Below, piece by piece: positions 26,658-36,320 of a DNA stretch of 64,000 bases (within the stretch, counting starts at the first letter, position 1; every line of letters begins with the position of its first letter). The notes below the pieces were generated by a model, which saw only the letters and a program-made list of their open reading frames with translations, searched no databases and was not told where the DNA came from. Location of the stretch: NCBI GenBank assembly GCA_002733995.1, contig NVXR01000015.1:1-64000 (forward strand), in the 5' to 3' direction. Made by a program: the position numbers and the translations under genes. The DNA comes from Desulfotalea sp. (GTDB lineage: Bacteria; Desulfobacterota; Desulfobulbia; Desulfobulbales; Desulfocapsaceae).

Positions 26658-27374
26658 CTACTCGGAAGTAGTATCCTCGGAGTTAAATCGAAACACCCTT
26701 AATATGACAATACCCGATTCATAGAGCAGGTAGAGAGGACCACCCATCAACAACATGTTTACAACATCCGGTGTAGGGGTCAAAAGAGCGGATATAATTG
26801 CGATCAATAGCAGGGCATAACGTCTGTTCTTTTCAAAGAACTGCCGGCTAAAAACACCTACTTTTGCTGAAAATACCATAAAAATTGGTAGTTCAAAAAT
26901 ACTTCCAAAAGCAAGTATGAAGATGGTCACAAAGTTTACAAATTTACCTATGGAAATAACCGGTTTCAATTCTTCAGAGCTAAACCCTAGGAGAAATTTA
27001 ATTCCTAACGGTAGGGTGATGAAGTAACAGAATATTGTGCCGGCGTAAAACAGCAGACAGGTAAAGAAAATAAAGAAAAACAGTTGTCCACCAGTAACAC
27101 CAAAGGGTTTACCAATGGCCCGCCAGAGCACCGTCATCAACAGGGGCATAAGAACATAGAGCGCGGCAAAGAGTGAAAGCTTGACATGGGCGAGAAAAGG
27201 ACCGGCAACCGAGAAAAAATAAAGCTTTTCAGCCAGGTGCTGCTGCACAAAATGAAGGAGATGGGGGGAGAGAAAAAACACTCCTAAGGTCAAAAGAGCA
27301 AGCAACAAAGCTAAATTGCGAATAGACTTTCGCAATTCACCTACAAATGTAATAAGTTTTTCGTGTGCGGCCAT
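26658..27374 (-). CDS. tatC: Sec-independent protein translocase subunit TatC
   Basis: A 238-residue protein with six membrane segments in the TatC pattern: an N-terminal cytoplasmic FVGELRKSIRNLAL (the conserved helix with the ExR-type motif), then LGIKFLLGFSSEELKPVISIGKFVNF, FELPIFMVFSAKVGV and LLTPTPDVVNMLLMGGPLYLLYE. TatC recognises twin-arginine signals. At least FdhA and a small Tat-signal protein in this window would use it. No tatA or tatB gene is adjacent. The stop is 7 bp from the DUF523 stop on the other strand. Confidence 0.93.
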   Translation of the reverse strand: MAAHEKLITFVGELRKSIRNLALLLALLTLGVFFLSPHLLHFVQQHLAEKLYFFSVAGPFLAHVKLSLFAALYVLMPLLMTVLWRAIGKPFGVTGGQLFFFIFFTCLLFYAGTIFCYFITLPLGIKFLLGFSSEELKPVISIGKFVNFVTIFILAFGSIFELPIFMVFSAKVGVFSRQFFEKNRRYALLLIAIISALLTPTPDVVNMLLMGGPLYLLYESGIVILRVFRFNSEDTTSE

Positions 27375-27689
27375 GGAAGGATTAGGGTGTTCCGGTATTT
27401 TATTTCGTCTCTCTTTGGATGGACAACATTGGACAATAACATATCAGCAAGCTAACGTATCAGAAGCATGTCAAAAATGCAATTTGATAGAGGTTGATTT
27501 CACATATCAGCCATGATAAACATGAGTTTTTCTCACACTAACCCATATTTCCCATGAACATTCTGACAATTTATTAGTGGCTATTCAATAGAATCAGCTA
27601 CAATAAGCTGGGGAAATTCACCAAATTCATATAATATTCAGCAAGTGAAAAATACGGGCTATTTATTCAAATCAACCAGATAAAACAAT
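27375..27689. other. Divergent intergenic region tatC / serS
   Basis: A 315-bp AT-rich gap. A CTGACA (27563-27568) with a CAATAG 17 bp downstream could be a weak serS promoter. I see no T-box or other structured leader before serS and no small gene. Confidence 0.4.
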
Positions 27690-28967
27690 ATGCTTGAATT
27701 ACGATTTATACGCGAAAACATCGAACTAGTAAAAGAAAAATGTGTCAAAAGAGGAATGGAGACAACTCTTATTGACAATTTTACAACCATCGACAAAAAA
27801 CGTCTTGCCCTCCTTTCCGAGGTTGAAACTCTTAAAGCTAAAAGAAATACAGTTTCAGATCAGATAGCTGTGCTCAAAAAAGGCACTGACCAACAGAAAA
27901 AAGAGGCGGATCCGCTCATTACCGAGATGCGTGAAACCAGCCAACGTATCAAAGAAATGGATGTTACTTTAGGCAATATTGAAGAAGAATTGAAAAAGAT
28001 TGTCATGTCCATTCCAAATCTCTGCCATGACAGTGTACCTGTAGGCCAAGATGATGCCGACAACATAGAGTTGCGAGTCTGGGGTGAGAAGCCAACATTT
28101 TCCTTTACCCCCAAAACCCACTGGGAAATCGGTACCGATCAAGACATAATAGATTTTGATACCGCCACCAAACTGTCAGGAGCCCGTTTTGCCCTTTTAA
28201 AGGGCTTTGCCTCAAAGCTTGAACGTGCGCTTATAAATTTCTTCCTCGATCTTCACACCCAGAGACACGGTTATACCGAAGTACTTCCACCCTTCTTGGT
28301 CAATACCGCATCCATGACAGCAACGGGTCAATTGCCAAAATTTGAAGAAGATCTATTCAAAATAAAGGACTGGGACCTGTACCTTATCCCAACAGCTGAA
28401 GTCCCTGTGACCAATATCCACAGAAATGAGACTATCAGTGAGAAGGATCTTCCAATAAAGTACACAGCCTATACTCCATGCTTTAGATCTGAAGCGGGAA
28501 GTCATGGTCGAGATACCAGGGGACTCATCCGGCAACACCAGTTTAACAAGGTGGAATTGGTTAAATTTACAACCCCTGAGACCTCTGAGCAGGAGCTTGA
28601 AAGCCTCCTTGGAGATGCTGAAGAGGTTCTCCAGCTATTAGGGCTCCATTACAGGGTAGTGAACCTCTGTAGCGGTGATCTTGGTTTTTCAGCAACAAAG
28701 ACCTATGACCTAGAGGTATGGTTGCCAGGCCAGAGCACCTATCGAGAGATTTCATCCTGCTCTCTTTTTCTCGATTTCCAGGCCCGCCGTGGCTCTATCA
28801 GGTATCGTCCCGAAGGTCAGAAGAAGTCTAAACTCGTTCATACACTTAACGGATCAGGACTTGCGGTTGGCAGGACACTACTTGCGGTACTAGAGAACTA
28901 TCAACAGGAAGATGGTAGCATTAAGATTCCCGAGGTGCTCCTTCCCTATTTCGAAACCCGTTTCTAA
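27690..28967 (+). CDS. serS: Seryl-tRNA synthetase
   Basis: A 425-residue class II synthetase of normal length. The N-terminal 110 residues form the antiparallel coiled-coil arm ([22 protein letters not shown]). The catalytic domain shows motif 2 [21 protein letters not shown] and motif 3 [18 protein letters not shown], ending [10 protein letters not shown]. It charges tRNA-Ser and also the selenocysteine tRNA, which matters here because fdhA contains a Sec codon. It stands alone in its transcription unit. Confidence 0.97.
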   Translation: MLELRFIRENIELVKEKCVKRGMETTLIDNFTTIDKKRLALLSEVETLKAKRNTVSDQIAVLKKGTDQQKKEADPLITEMRETSQRIKEMDVTLGNIEEELKKIVMSIPNLCHDSVPVGQDDADNIELRVWGEKPTFSFTPKTHWEIGTDQDIIDFDTATKLSGARFALLKGFASKLERALINFFLDLHTQRHGYTEVLPPFLVNTASMTATGQLPKFEEDLFKIKDWDLYLIPTAEVPVTNIHRNETISEKDLPIKYTAYTPCFRSEAGSHGRDTRGLIRQHQFNKVELVKFTTPETSEQELESLLGDAEEVLQLLGLHYRVVNLCSGDLGFSATKTYDLEVWLPGQSTYREISSCSLFLDFQARRGSIRYRPEGQKKSKLVHTLNGSGLAVGRTLLAVLENYQQEDGSIKIPEVLLPYFETRF

Positions 28968-29047
28968 GTGGGGGCCTGACGATTTAGCTGTAAGCGAATA
29001 TCGTTTTCCCCCAGGCACAGAAATGAAGCGAAATAGTTGGTGCAAAA

Positions 29048-29076
29048 GTTTCCCTCGGTCTCGGCCGGGGGGAAAC
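29048..29076. repeat. Inverted repeat downstream of serS
   Basis: GTTTCCC (29048-29054) pairs with GGGAAAC (29070-29076), with extra pairing possible inside (CGG/CCG). It lies between the serS stop and the larger hairpin at 29099. It may be part of a compound terminator. Confidence 0.5.
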
Positions 29077-29098
29077 AAACCTTCCAGCGGACTACACT

Positions 29099-29137
29099 CT
29101 TCAGGTTTCTTGGTTTTTCATGGTTTGAAACCTGAAG
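29099..29137. terminator. Long perfect stem between convergent serS and mobB
   Basis: CTTCAGGTTTC (29099-29109) and GAAACCTGAAG (29127-29137) form an 11-bp perfect stem with a 17-nt T-rich loop. It lies 22 bp beyond the mobB stop and can act on both strands. There is no clean T-tract, so processing or transcript protection is an alternative. Confidence 0.65.
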
Positions 29138-29159
29138 ACAAATAACAAAGCGAGCCTAA

Positions 29160-29834
29160 CTATTTCCCTGATTTGTTGCCAAACCCCTCCAGGCGGATAC
29201 GAACTTCTATTTCTTCTATGTTGTCACTGATCTTCAGAGTTTTGACAAAACCCTCAATCGTTCCCGCAAGAGCCTCTTGGATAAACTCTTTTATCGGAAT
29301 TTTATTGCCGTTTACCAAGAGGGCAGTAATCTCCCCACCATTTTTTTTTGTAAGAAACCTTTTTTCTATAAAAAGTGCGATTTCCCGTGCTTCATCAAGT
29401 CGGAACACATAATTCCCGGCAACTCTATCGATGTTGGTAGCAACAGCTATCACCCCGTGAACCTCGTCCCTCAGTTTCTGATCATCATCTCTGAAAACTT
29501 CAATTTTAGAAATCCCCCGGGCTCTCTTAAACCCCTCACCAATCACAATATCAACATCCGGGAAATATCGATGGGCCAAGGTCCGCAGAGATAGATCACT
29601 TTTTCCGGTTTGCAGGATCATTTGATCAGGGGTGACGAGCATAACGCTGTCCGCACCCGCCGCCTTGTGTTTATAGGTGTCAGTCCCTTCAGTATCAAAT
29701 GCAATTCCTGAATCGTTGGACGATTTTATGACAGCAACTCTATAACCGAGCTTTTTTAATTCAATGACTACTTGACAGACCAATGTTGTCTTGCCGCTGT
29801 CATGCCAGCCAATAAAGGAAACAATCGATGACAT
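29160..29834 (-). CDS. mobB: Molybdopterin-guanine dinucleotide biosynthesis adapter protein MobB
   Basis: A 224-residue P-loop GTPase-like protein. The N-terminus has SFIGWHDSGKTTLVCQVV (Walker A variant GWHDSGKTT), then VAVIKSSN, a Thr/Tyr-His stretch DTEGTDTYKHKAAGADSVMLV, and DIVIGEGFKRARGISKIEVFR, all characteristic of MobB. The C-terminal 60 residues extend beyond the E. coli form (about 170) and resemble the extra domain seen in other anaerobes. MobB helps MobA attach GMP to molybdopterin, and this window holds two Mo-bisPGD enzymes that need it. No mobA is adjacent. Confidence 0.93.
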   Translation of the reverse strand: MSSIVSFIGWHDSGKTTLVCQVVIELKKLGYRVAVIKSSNDSGIAFDTEGTDTYKHKAAGADSVMLVTPDQMILQTGKSDLSLRTLAHRYFPDVDIVIGEGFKRARGISKIEVFRDDDQKLRDEVHGVIAVATNIDRVAGNYVFRLDEAREIALFIEKRFLTKKNGGEITALLVNGNKIPIKEFIQEALAGTIEGFVKTLKISDNIEEIEVRIRLEGFGNKSGK

Positions 29835-29977
29835 ATTAAGCCTTTAGTATTAAAGATAAGGGGGGATATTCAATATTCTTTAGGGTATTACATCTGCACA
29901 CCAATTGCATTTATATTTTCCCAAATCAACGCCCCTAGCATTCCTTTTTCCCGAACTCGGCACATCACCTTCCGGAT

Positions 29978-29994
29978 GGTCGGAAAAACCGACC
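29978..29994. promoter_or_regulatory. Inverted repeat, possible activator site
   Basis: GGTCGG-AAAAA-CCGACC is a perfect 6-bp inverted repeat with one further T-A pair. It lies 67 bp upstream of the -24 element of the sigma-54-like promoter, a usual place for an enhancer-binding protein. It could also be a small hairpin. Confidence 0.4.
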
Positions 29995-30059
29995 AAATCT
30001 TTTCGACACAATTTGAATATTTTTCATTTTTGTCAAACACTTACAACATAGCTACAGGA

Positions 30060-30075
30060 TGGATCATTTTTTGCT
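30060..30075 (+). promoter_or_regulatory. Sigma-54-type -24/-12 promoter
   Basis: TGG (30060-30062) and TTGCTT (30071-30076) place GG and GC exactly 10 bp apart, the spacing required by RpoN holoenzyme. It lies about 67 bp before the PEP-CTERM ATG. PEP-CTERM/exopolysaccharide systems often use the sigma-54 activator PrsR, which makes this plausible. The -24 box lacks the full TGGCAC. Confidence 0.45.
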
Positions 30076-30141
30076 TAAGATGGTGCAGGTTGCTCGAAAC
30101 ACCTTAGAAAACAAAGCCCCAGATACTCGTCAGGATTTACT

Positions 30142-30525
30142 ATGAAACATTTTTTTGCTGTAACCTTTATATTGGCCATCTGCGGCGTAGTTTCTTCCAT
30201 TTCCGCTCTAGCTGGCCTTACAGTTCACGCCCCCGCAACCACCGTGCAGGATACTGTCCCAATCCCTTTAAATCCCATAGCAAAAACAGATATCAGCCTT
30301 GATTATGTTGCCACAGAAGCCTCTTTTACAACCAACGAACAAGCATGGATGGAACATAGACTCCAAAATGACATACATAACAAAGTAACATGGTCATCGG
30401 CCGGACTGGATATAGAAACAGACGAAGTTCCTGAGCCCGCCACAATGTTTCTTTTTGGGGCAGGCTTACTTGGTCTTGCCAGCATGCTAGCCTTCAAGCA
30501 GAAACTTTCCCTGGACAATGGTTAG
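30142..30525 (+). CDS. PEP-CTERM sorting-signal protein
   Basis: A 127-residue exported protein with an N-terminal signal peptide (FFAVTFILAICGVVSSISALA) and a classic C-terminal PEP-CTERM tripartite tail: VPEPATMFLFGAGLLGLASML followed by a basic FKQK. Exosortase (EpsH/XrtA type) recognises this tail, and the proteins are associated with exopolysaccharide. The mature middle is only about 75 residues and has no recognisable domain. The protein runs 9 residues past the basic cluster, slightly more than usual. No exosortase gene is in the window. Confidence 0.88.
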   Translation: MKHFFAVTFILAICGVVSSISALAGLTVHAPATTVQDTVPIPLNPIAKTDISLDYVATEASFTTNEQAWMEHRLQNDIHNKVTWSSAGLDIETDEVPEPATMFLFGAGLLGLASMLAFKQKLSLDNG

Positions 30526-30756
30526 CATAACGCAGATCGACTTCCCTGGGGGAGCCATAGAGTATTGTGCTATTTCCCAGTATGATACGAGCCCAGTCTA
30601 ATTCTAGGCTGACTGAATTGTAAATTAACCGTACCTCGCCGTAATCATTCCTGATTTTTCGCTCTCCCGCTACCTTCATCAGCAGCTCAAATACCTAAAT
30701 ATTGATACATAAGGCACAGGAGTGTATGTAATAAATAATACACATGTCTTCACAAT

Positions 30757-30774
30757 GTATCATTTATGTGATAC
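30757..30774. promoter_or_regulatory. Inverted repeat with TGATACA repeats, probable operator
   Basis: GTATCA-TTTATG-TGATAC is a perfect 6-bp inverted repeat. TTGATACA also occurs at 30702-30709 and 30799-30806, on either side. All lie within 120 bp upstream of the mobile mystery protein A start and could bind that HTH protein. Confidence 0.5.
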
Positions 30775-30818
30775 ACATATTAGTAATTCGTATAGATATT
30801 GATACACAGAGGTGTCGT

Positions 30819-31307
30819 ATGTTTAGCAAAAGAACCAAATCAAATCACATTGATTCTACAAGGTATGTAGTGTTCCAGCAGTTAATTAAGAAAGTAAAAT
30901 CAGCACGTAATACTCTTGCACCAAAACCTCCAAAGGATGGTTGGATTCGAGTAATCCGGCAGACATTGGGAATGTCCGGAGCCTTGTTTGCAAAAAAAAT
31001 GGGTTATACGCGCAATAAAATATCCATACTTGAAAGAAAGGAAGCGAGTGGGGATATCACTATAAATCAGCTGAAACAACTGGCGGAAGGCTTAGATGCT
31101 GATTTAGTATACTGTGTTGTCCCTCGGCAAGATCCGGAGAAATTTATAGATGACCAGGCCCAAAGAAAAGCGACTGAAATAATCCACAGAACTCATCAAC
31201 ACATGTCTCTTGAGTCACAGCATATAAGTAATGAAACCCAGGAAGAACAGATAAGATTCTTGGCAGATGAAATTAAGCGAGTGAGAGGAAAAGCCCTGTG
31301 GGGATAA
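30819..31307 (+). CDS. Mobile mystery protein A (XRE-type HTH protein)
   Basis: A 162-residue protein from ATG 30819, with AGAGGTG 4-5 bp upstream; the ORF-track start at 30744 adds 25 low-complexity residues and lies inside the repeat-rich leader. The core PPKDGWIRVIRQTLGMSGALFAKKMGYTRNKISILERKEASGDITINQLKQLAEGLDADLVYCVVP matches the 'mobile mystery protein A' pattern as I know it. That family is always found upstream of a Fic-domain 'protein B' in mobile or genomic-island settings and behaves like an antitoxin/regulator. Here the partner gene is decayed. The gene is AT-rich relative to neighbours, consistent with transfer. Confidence 0.85.
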   Translation: MFSKRTKSNHIDSTRYVVFQQLIKKVKSARNTLAPKPPKDGWIRVIRQTLGMSGALFAKKMGYTRNKISILERKEASGDITINQLKQLAEGLDADLVYCVVPRQDPEKFIDDQAQRKATEIIHRTHQHMSLESQHISNETQEEQIRFLADEIKRVRGKALWG

Positions 31308-31308
31308 A

Positions 31309-31727
31309 GTGGCTATACCTATTCTTACAGAACCAGAAAGGGCTACTCCATTAAATCAGATGAAGTTGAGGGCTTAATTTTACCCATATTGAAACCCGTG
31401 AGGAGTTAAATTCTCTTGAAAATGCCAATATTGCGGATTGTTTGGTCTGGTTGTCAAGTCAACCAACCTTATCATCAGAAGATGATTTTATCTCTTGATT
31501 TTGCAAGAGCGTTGCATGAAAAAATGTTCGACAGGATTTGGGCTATTGACGATAGGAAAGGAAAACTAACAGTTTGTGGAAATAGGGTTGGTAAAATTAG
31601 CACAAACTCTCTTACAACACGACTACAGTCGTTTGAGACAAAGAGTGTTCCCAAGCACCTTGTACAGAGACATCTTTCAATGCAGATTCTGGTTTATTCA
31701 AAGAATCATGTTTCAACGTTGAGTTGA
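31309..31727 (+). pseudogene. Decayed mobile mystery protein B (Fic-type) gene
   Basis: A GTG overlaps the end of the protein A gene region and gives VAIPILTEPERATPLN; the expected continuation DEVEGLILP is in the next frame, HIETREELNSLENANIADCLVW in a third step, and LDFARALHEKMFDRIWAI after another shift. So at least three frameshifts break a coherent protein B sequence. The Fic catalytic motif (HPFxxGNGR) is not found in any frame, and the remnant ends near 31727, where a full gene would be about 600 bp. It is a dead toxin-like partner of the intact gene upstream. Confidence 0.75.
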
Positions 31728-31757
31728 AACCTTGCTACCTCTATCTGGAAAAAAATA

Positions 31758-31794
31758 TCCCCCGCAAAGCTCAAAAAGTATGCTTAGCGGGGGA
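31758..31794 (-). terminator. Rho-independent terminator of the formate dehydrogenase operon
   Basis: On the minus strand TCCCCCGC (31787-31794) and GCGGGGGA (31758-31765) form an 8-bp GC-rich stem with AAGC/GCTT pairing inside, followed by TATTTTTTT. It is 139 bp after the stop of the cytochrome b subunit gene. Confidence 0.88.
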
Positions 31795-31932
31795 GTCTTA
31801 CGGGTAAGAATCATTCGGTAACTAGGTACGGTCTAGCCAGTAGACTTACCGAACAGCTAATTCTTTATAATAATGATATTACTTACTAAAAGTAAGATTT
31901 CCACCTACTTTCATCATGGGATTACCCTGAAC

Positions 31933-32814
31933 TTACAACTCATATTTATATAGACTGTGCAGAATATCGACCTCTTCTTTCGGCTTATATCCAGTTCTCA
32001 TAGACTCAAGTGAACCTGCAATTGCAAAAACAGACATGTACACATGGGTTAGATAAAAAGCGACAATGCCCATACCAAGAACGTTATGGATTATCGCAAA
32101 CAGTCGTACCGTTTCAATATCAGCTCCCATTCCCCAGATAACATAACCGGTGAATGCCATGACGCCACCGCCAAATATTGCAAACCAGAAATACATCTTC
32201 TGCCCTGCGTTAAATTTAGCTGCTGGTACCGGCGTCTTCTTCTTGCTCAGATATCCACCTACAATAAACATCCAGCTAATATCATGGAGCTGCGGAAGCA
32301 TTTCTCTCAGCCACATAAAAAACATCAATACACATGGCAGGACAAACACAATTGCGGACACGAGGTGGGTATATCTTGCAAGCCGTATAAAAGTACCGCC
32401 ACCAAAAAAACTACCAAAGATGACGAGCAGTCCAGTGATTACCAATAAGGAGAAACTAATAGCGGCAATAAAATGGACAATTCGTGCAAAAAGTGAAAAA
32501 AAGTAGATCTGCGGTCCATCATGATCAAAATGCTTCGCACCTATAATCATATAGTGTACAAAAAAGACAGCTGGTACCACTGTTATTATAACCAAAAAGA
32601 CTTTCCAGAACCATTCGCTTTGTAAAAATGTGAACATCTGGCCATATTCCTGCCAGTTTCCCGTAATCACAGCCATCAGATTGTGGTAATAATCAGCCGA
32701 CGACCCCACAGAAAGACTGGCGAGAGCACCGCCTTCCTGGGCGACAGCTACTGTTGCTATTCCTGTCACAAGAAACAATGTGAGCAGGAACAGAGAATAA
32801 ACAAATCTCTGCAT
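31933..32814 (-). CDS. fdoI: Formate dehydrogenase cytochrome b (gamma) subunit
   Basis: A 293-residue membrane protein. A cleavable-looking N-terminal signal (VYSLFLLTLFLVTGIATVAVA) precedes a periplasmic stretch, and four membrane helices carry the FdnI/FdoI b-heme histidines (RIVHFIAAISF, RYTHLVSAIVFVL, IIHNVLGMGIVAFYLTHVYMS). YWF-type segments near the C-terminus and a late E(G)-rich cytoplasmic tail match the family. It anchors FdhAB on the periplasmic side and passes electrons to the quinone pool or to another membrane carrier. Last gene of the fdh operon, 84 bp after fdhB. Confidence 0.9.
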   Translation of the reverse strand: MQRFVYSLFLLTLFLVTGIATVAVAQEGGALASLSVGSSADYYHNLMAVITGNWQEYGQMFTFLQSEWFWKVFLVIITVVPAVFFVHYMIIGAKHFDHDGPQIYFFSLFARIVHFIAAISFSLLVITGLLVIFGSFFGGGTFIRLARYTHLVSAIVFVLPCVLMFFMWLREMLPQLHDISWMFIVGGYLSKKKTPVPAAKFNAGQKMYFWFAIFGGGVMAFTGYVIWGMGADIETVRLFAIIHNVLGMGIVAFYLTHVYMSVFAIAGSLESMRTGYKPKEEVDILHSLYKYEL

Positions 32815-32898
32815 GATACGCCCCTGTATAGAAAAGGTTCTTCCACTGTCAATCAGCTAAAGAGGAAGAACCTTTCTCAATTATGACAAATGTCAATT

Positions 32899-33483
32899 TT
32901 ACTCTTTATACGCCTTACTCCAACCCCAGGCATTAACACCTGATCCACGTTGAAATACACGGTGACGATAAACGTCTGCAACAACATCAGCATCTCCAGC
33001 CAAAAGGGCTTTTGTTGCACACATTCCAGCACAGAGGGGCACCTTACCTTCAGCGATACGGTTTTGACCATAAAGGCGTTTTTCTTCCGCACTAAAATCT
33101 TCTTCAGGACCACCTGCACAAAAAGTACATTTATCCATGGCACCACGGGCACCAAACACATTTCCTTTGGGAAACTGTGGCGCACCAAAGGGACAGGCCA
33201 TGAAACAATAACCACAACCAATACAGGTCTTTTTGTTTACGAGAACAATACCATCATCACGTTGATAAATCGCATCAACCGGACAAACTGCGATACAAGG
33301 TGCGTCGGCACAATGCATGCACGATACTGAAATTGATTTCTCACCCGGCTTGCCCTGATCAAGGGTAATAACACGCCGACGGTTTACACCAACCGGAACA
33401 TGATGCCCTTCCTTACAGGCGACGACACAGCCACTACAGTCAATGCAGCGCTCAACATCACATAAAAATTTAACTCTTGCCAT
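32899..33483 (-). CDS. fdhB: Formate dehydrogenase iron-sulfur (beta) subunit
   Basis: A 194-residue ferredoxin-like subunit with sixteen cysteines in four groups: CIDCSGCVVAC, CMHCADAPCIAVCP, CIGCGYCFMACP and CTFC...CAGMC. This is the usual four-[4Fe-4S] arrangement of FdnH/FdoH-type subunits. It is shorter than the E. coli protein (about 294) because it lacks the C-terminal membrane helix; this shorter form is typical of soluble or periplasmic formate dehydrogenases in sulfate reducers. No signal peptide is present, so it is likely carried across the membrane with FdhA by the Tat system. It starts 15 bp after the fdhA stop. Confidence 0.93.
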   Translation of the reverse strand: MARVKFLCDVERCIDCSGCVVACKEGHHVPVGVNRRRVITLDQGKPGEKSISVSCMHCADAPCIAVCPVDAIYQRDDGIVLVNKKTCIGCGYCFMACPFGAPQFPKGNVFGARGAMDKCTFCAGGPEEDFSAEEKRLYGQNRIAEGKVPLCAGMCATKALLAGDADVVADVYRHRVFQRGSGVNAWGWSKAYKE

Positions 33484-33498
33484 TTCAGATCCTCCTCA

Positions 33499-36291
33499 TC
33501 AGGCCTTGGCTACTTTACACAGGCCATCTTTGGTTGCCTGAATCTGTGTAATAATGTCATACCCATAGTTAGTAACGGTGTTTCCGGACTCTCCGGATAC
33601 AAACGGAGCTGTACCCTCTGGATAGTTTTCGACATAGGATTTGCCCTGCAATATGCCTGCAAAGTGATAGGGCAGGAAGATTGTCTTAGTATCAACCCGT
33701 TCGGTTAAGAAAGCCTTTACCTTAATCTTAGATCCTTCCGGTGAACTGATCCAAATCATCTCACCATCTCTAACACCAAGATCGTTTGCAAGCCGAGGGT
33801 TCACTTCGGCATACATTTCAGGTTGCAGCTCTGCTAAGTATTGATTAGAGCGCGTTTCGGCACCGGCACCCATATGCTCAACCATACGACCAGTAGTGAG
33901 GACAAACGGGAACTCTTTAACAAGTTCAGGATCCTGCTCACTCTCAAATCTAGTATCAACACGAAAGTGATCTTGCTGATCCTTATAGGTTGGATACTTG
34001 GCAATGAGATCCGGACGCGGTGAATGCAGCGGCTCGCGGTGAATTGGCACCTGATCAGGGAAATTCCAGACAACGCAACGTGCACGTGCATTTCCAAAAG
34101 GAGCCATGCCTTTGGCAATTGCTTCTTTGATTGTCTTTTGAGAAAGATCTGTCTTCCAATTTGTACCTGGAACCACATCCTTAAACTCAGGATATCCGCC
34201 CTCGACTTCACTGCCTGGGTTATATACCCCTTCAGCTGCGAGCAGGTCTTCACTTCGACCCGATGCATCGTAGGTCTTCTCTACCCCAAAGCGGTTTCTA
34301 AATGGAAGTCCACCTTTGGCAACCGGTTTTGAAACATCATAGAGAATTGGAGTACCTGGATGGTCCTCGGTCCAACATGGCCAAGGCAAACCATAATATT
34401 CACCATCACAGGGACCACCTTTAGCCTGCAGGTCATCAATGTCAAAGGTATGCCAGTTTTCCATATGTTTCTTGATACGCTCGGGGGTCTGACCGTTGTA
34501 ACCAATAGTCAAGGAACCACGACCAAGCTCAAGGGTGATATCTTCAGGAACCTGTTTGATGTTTTTATAAAATTCATCGGCAAATCCCAACTTTTTAACC
34601 AGCAATTCCATAATCTGGTAATCGTCTTTACAGTTATGAATAGGATCAACAACCTTTTGACGCCACTGGATCTGACGAGAGGTAGAAGTAACACTACCAG
34701 AAGTTTCGTACTGGCTTGAACTTGGAAGGAGATAGATATTATCACTCTCACAGGCAGCAGCTGTCATGGTTGGAAATGGATCAACGACAACAAGAAGATC
34801 AAGTTTATCGTAGGCTTGTTTCACCCTCGCATATTGAGAGTTCGAGTTTGAGCCACAACCCCACTGAATCATCGCCTTTATCGGTGTATACTGATGGATT
34901 TTTTCGGTCTGGAGAACGCCCTCATACCAACGGGAAAGGGTAAAACCTTTTTTGTTCATCCATTTTTTTTCTTTAAAACGACCTACCATCCACTCATACT
35001 CAACGCCCCACACGCGACACCAGTGCTTCCAGGCGCCGTCACTCAAGCCATAATACGCGGGTAAACTGTGGGATAAAATACACATATCGGTGGAGCCCTG
35101 AACATTGTCATGCCCACGGAAGATATTAGTACCACCACCCGATTTACCCATGTTACCAAGCACCAACTGGAGAATACAGAAGCTACGGGTAATGGAACTA
35201 CCAATTGAGTGTTGAGTACCACCCATACACCAGGTAAGACTTGTAGGACGGTTTTTAGCAAGAGTTTTAGCGACACGAAGTGTCTGCTCAACGGGTATAC
35301 CGGTGATATTTTCAACTTCTTCTGGAGTGTAGGTTTCAGCAACCTTTGCCATCTCTTCAAATCCGGCAACACGGGTTCTGATAAACTCCTTGTCCTCCCA
35401 ACCATTTTTAATAATTACGTGGACCAGACCCATCATAAAGGCAGCATCCGTACCGGGACGAATTCGAACATAGTCCGAGGCCTTGGCTGCAAGCTTTGTC
35501 CGACGTGGATCAACCACAATTATTGGCGCATTATTTTTTTCCTTGGCATGAAGTATATGCTGCATGGAAACCGGATGTGCTTCCGGTGCGTTTGATCCGA
35601 TAAAGATGAGACTCTTGGCGTGTCTCATATCGTTCAAACTGTTAGTCATTGCTCCGTAACCCCATGTATTGGCGACACCTGCCACCGTTGCGGAGTGTCA
35701 GATGCGGGCCTGGTGATCTACGTTGTTCGTCCCCCAGAACGCAGCAAATTTTCTATGCTGATACGCCATCTCGGTGGACACCTTGGCACTGCCGTTAAAA
35801 TGCAATGCATCGGGCCCATCATTTTCTCTGATTGAAAGAAGTTTATCTCCGATCTCCTTTATGGCCTGGTCCCAAGAGATATTAGTCCACTTGCCACCCA
35901 CCTTTTTCATCGGATTCTTCAAACGCTTAGGACTGGTAACCATATCAATGGCGCCCGCTCCTTTACAACAATGAGCACCATTAGAAACCGGATGATCCGA
36001 GGCGATTTCCTGTCGTACCCATACCCCATTATGAACCTCAGCTTCAACGCCACAACCGACAGCACAGTAGGTACAAATTGTGCGGACAATTTTTGAGCCT
36101 GCATAGGGCACTTTTTTGCCAGCAGCCTGCACTTTGGTTGTCATCTTTGTCGTCATTGCCACACCGGTAAGCGCGGCGGTCGCAACTGACAACTTAAGAA
36201 AAGATCGCCTGGCGACCTTTGGATTGAGAGTGACCCTGCGGCTGGTTGCCATACCAACTCCAGAGTTTTGTTTTATTTTACTTCGAGCCAT
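33499..36291 (-). CDS. fdhA: Selenocysteine-containing formate dehydrogenase alpha subunit
   Basis: Two ORF-track entries (33499-35685 and 35698-36291) are one gene of 930 residues read through an in-frame UGA (35698-35700) as selenocysteine 198. Context [27 protein letters not shown] matches the Sec site of FdnG/FdoG-type enzymes, and a SECIS hairpin follows at the same distance as in E. coli fdhF. A twin-arginine signal ([16 protein letters not shown], Arg28-Arg29) sends it to the periplasm. The N-terminal [4Fe-4S] motif is CTYCAVGC...C (73, 76, 80, 108). It oxidises formate to CO2 with Mo- or W-bisPGD. It heads fdhAB-fdoI after a small Tat gene and the TorD-like chaperone. Confidence 0.96.
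35661..35700 (-). promoter_or_regulatory. Bacterial SECIS element in fdhA
   Basis: Right after the UGA (minus strand) comes CACUCCGCAACGGUGGC-AGGU-GUCGCC. UGGC and GCCA form a short stem around a loop with AGGU, the SelB-binding core, placed 17 nt after the UGA as in E. coli fdhF. The outer stem is weak by eye. Confidence 0.85.
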
Positions 36292-36320
36292 TGATTATTC
36301 TCCTTCTGAAAAGAACACTT

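Larger units (their letters stand above)
29835..30141. promoter_or_regulatory. Intergenic region before the PEP-CTERM gene
   Basis: This 307-bp gap holds an inverted repeat (29978-29994, GGTCGG-AAAAA-CCGACC) and a sigma-54-like promoter (30060-30075). No coding content is evident. Confidence 0.5.

Noticed and set aside
30494-30679. 61-aa ORF antisense to the PEP-CTERM gene end
   Set aside because: Overlaps a real gene, has no recognisable content and no start signal.
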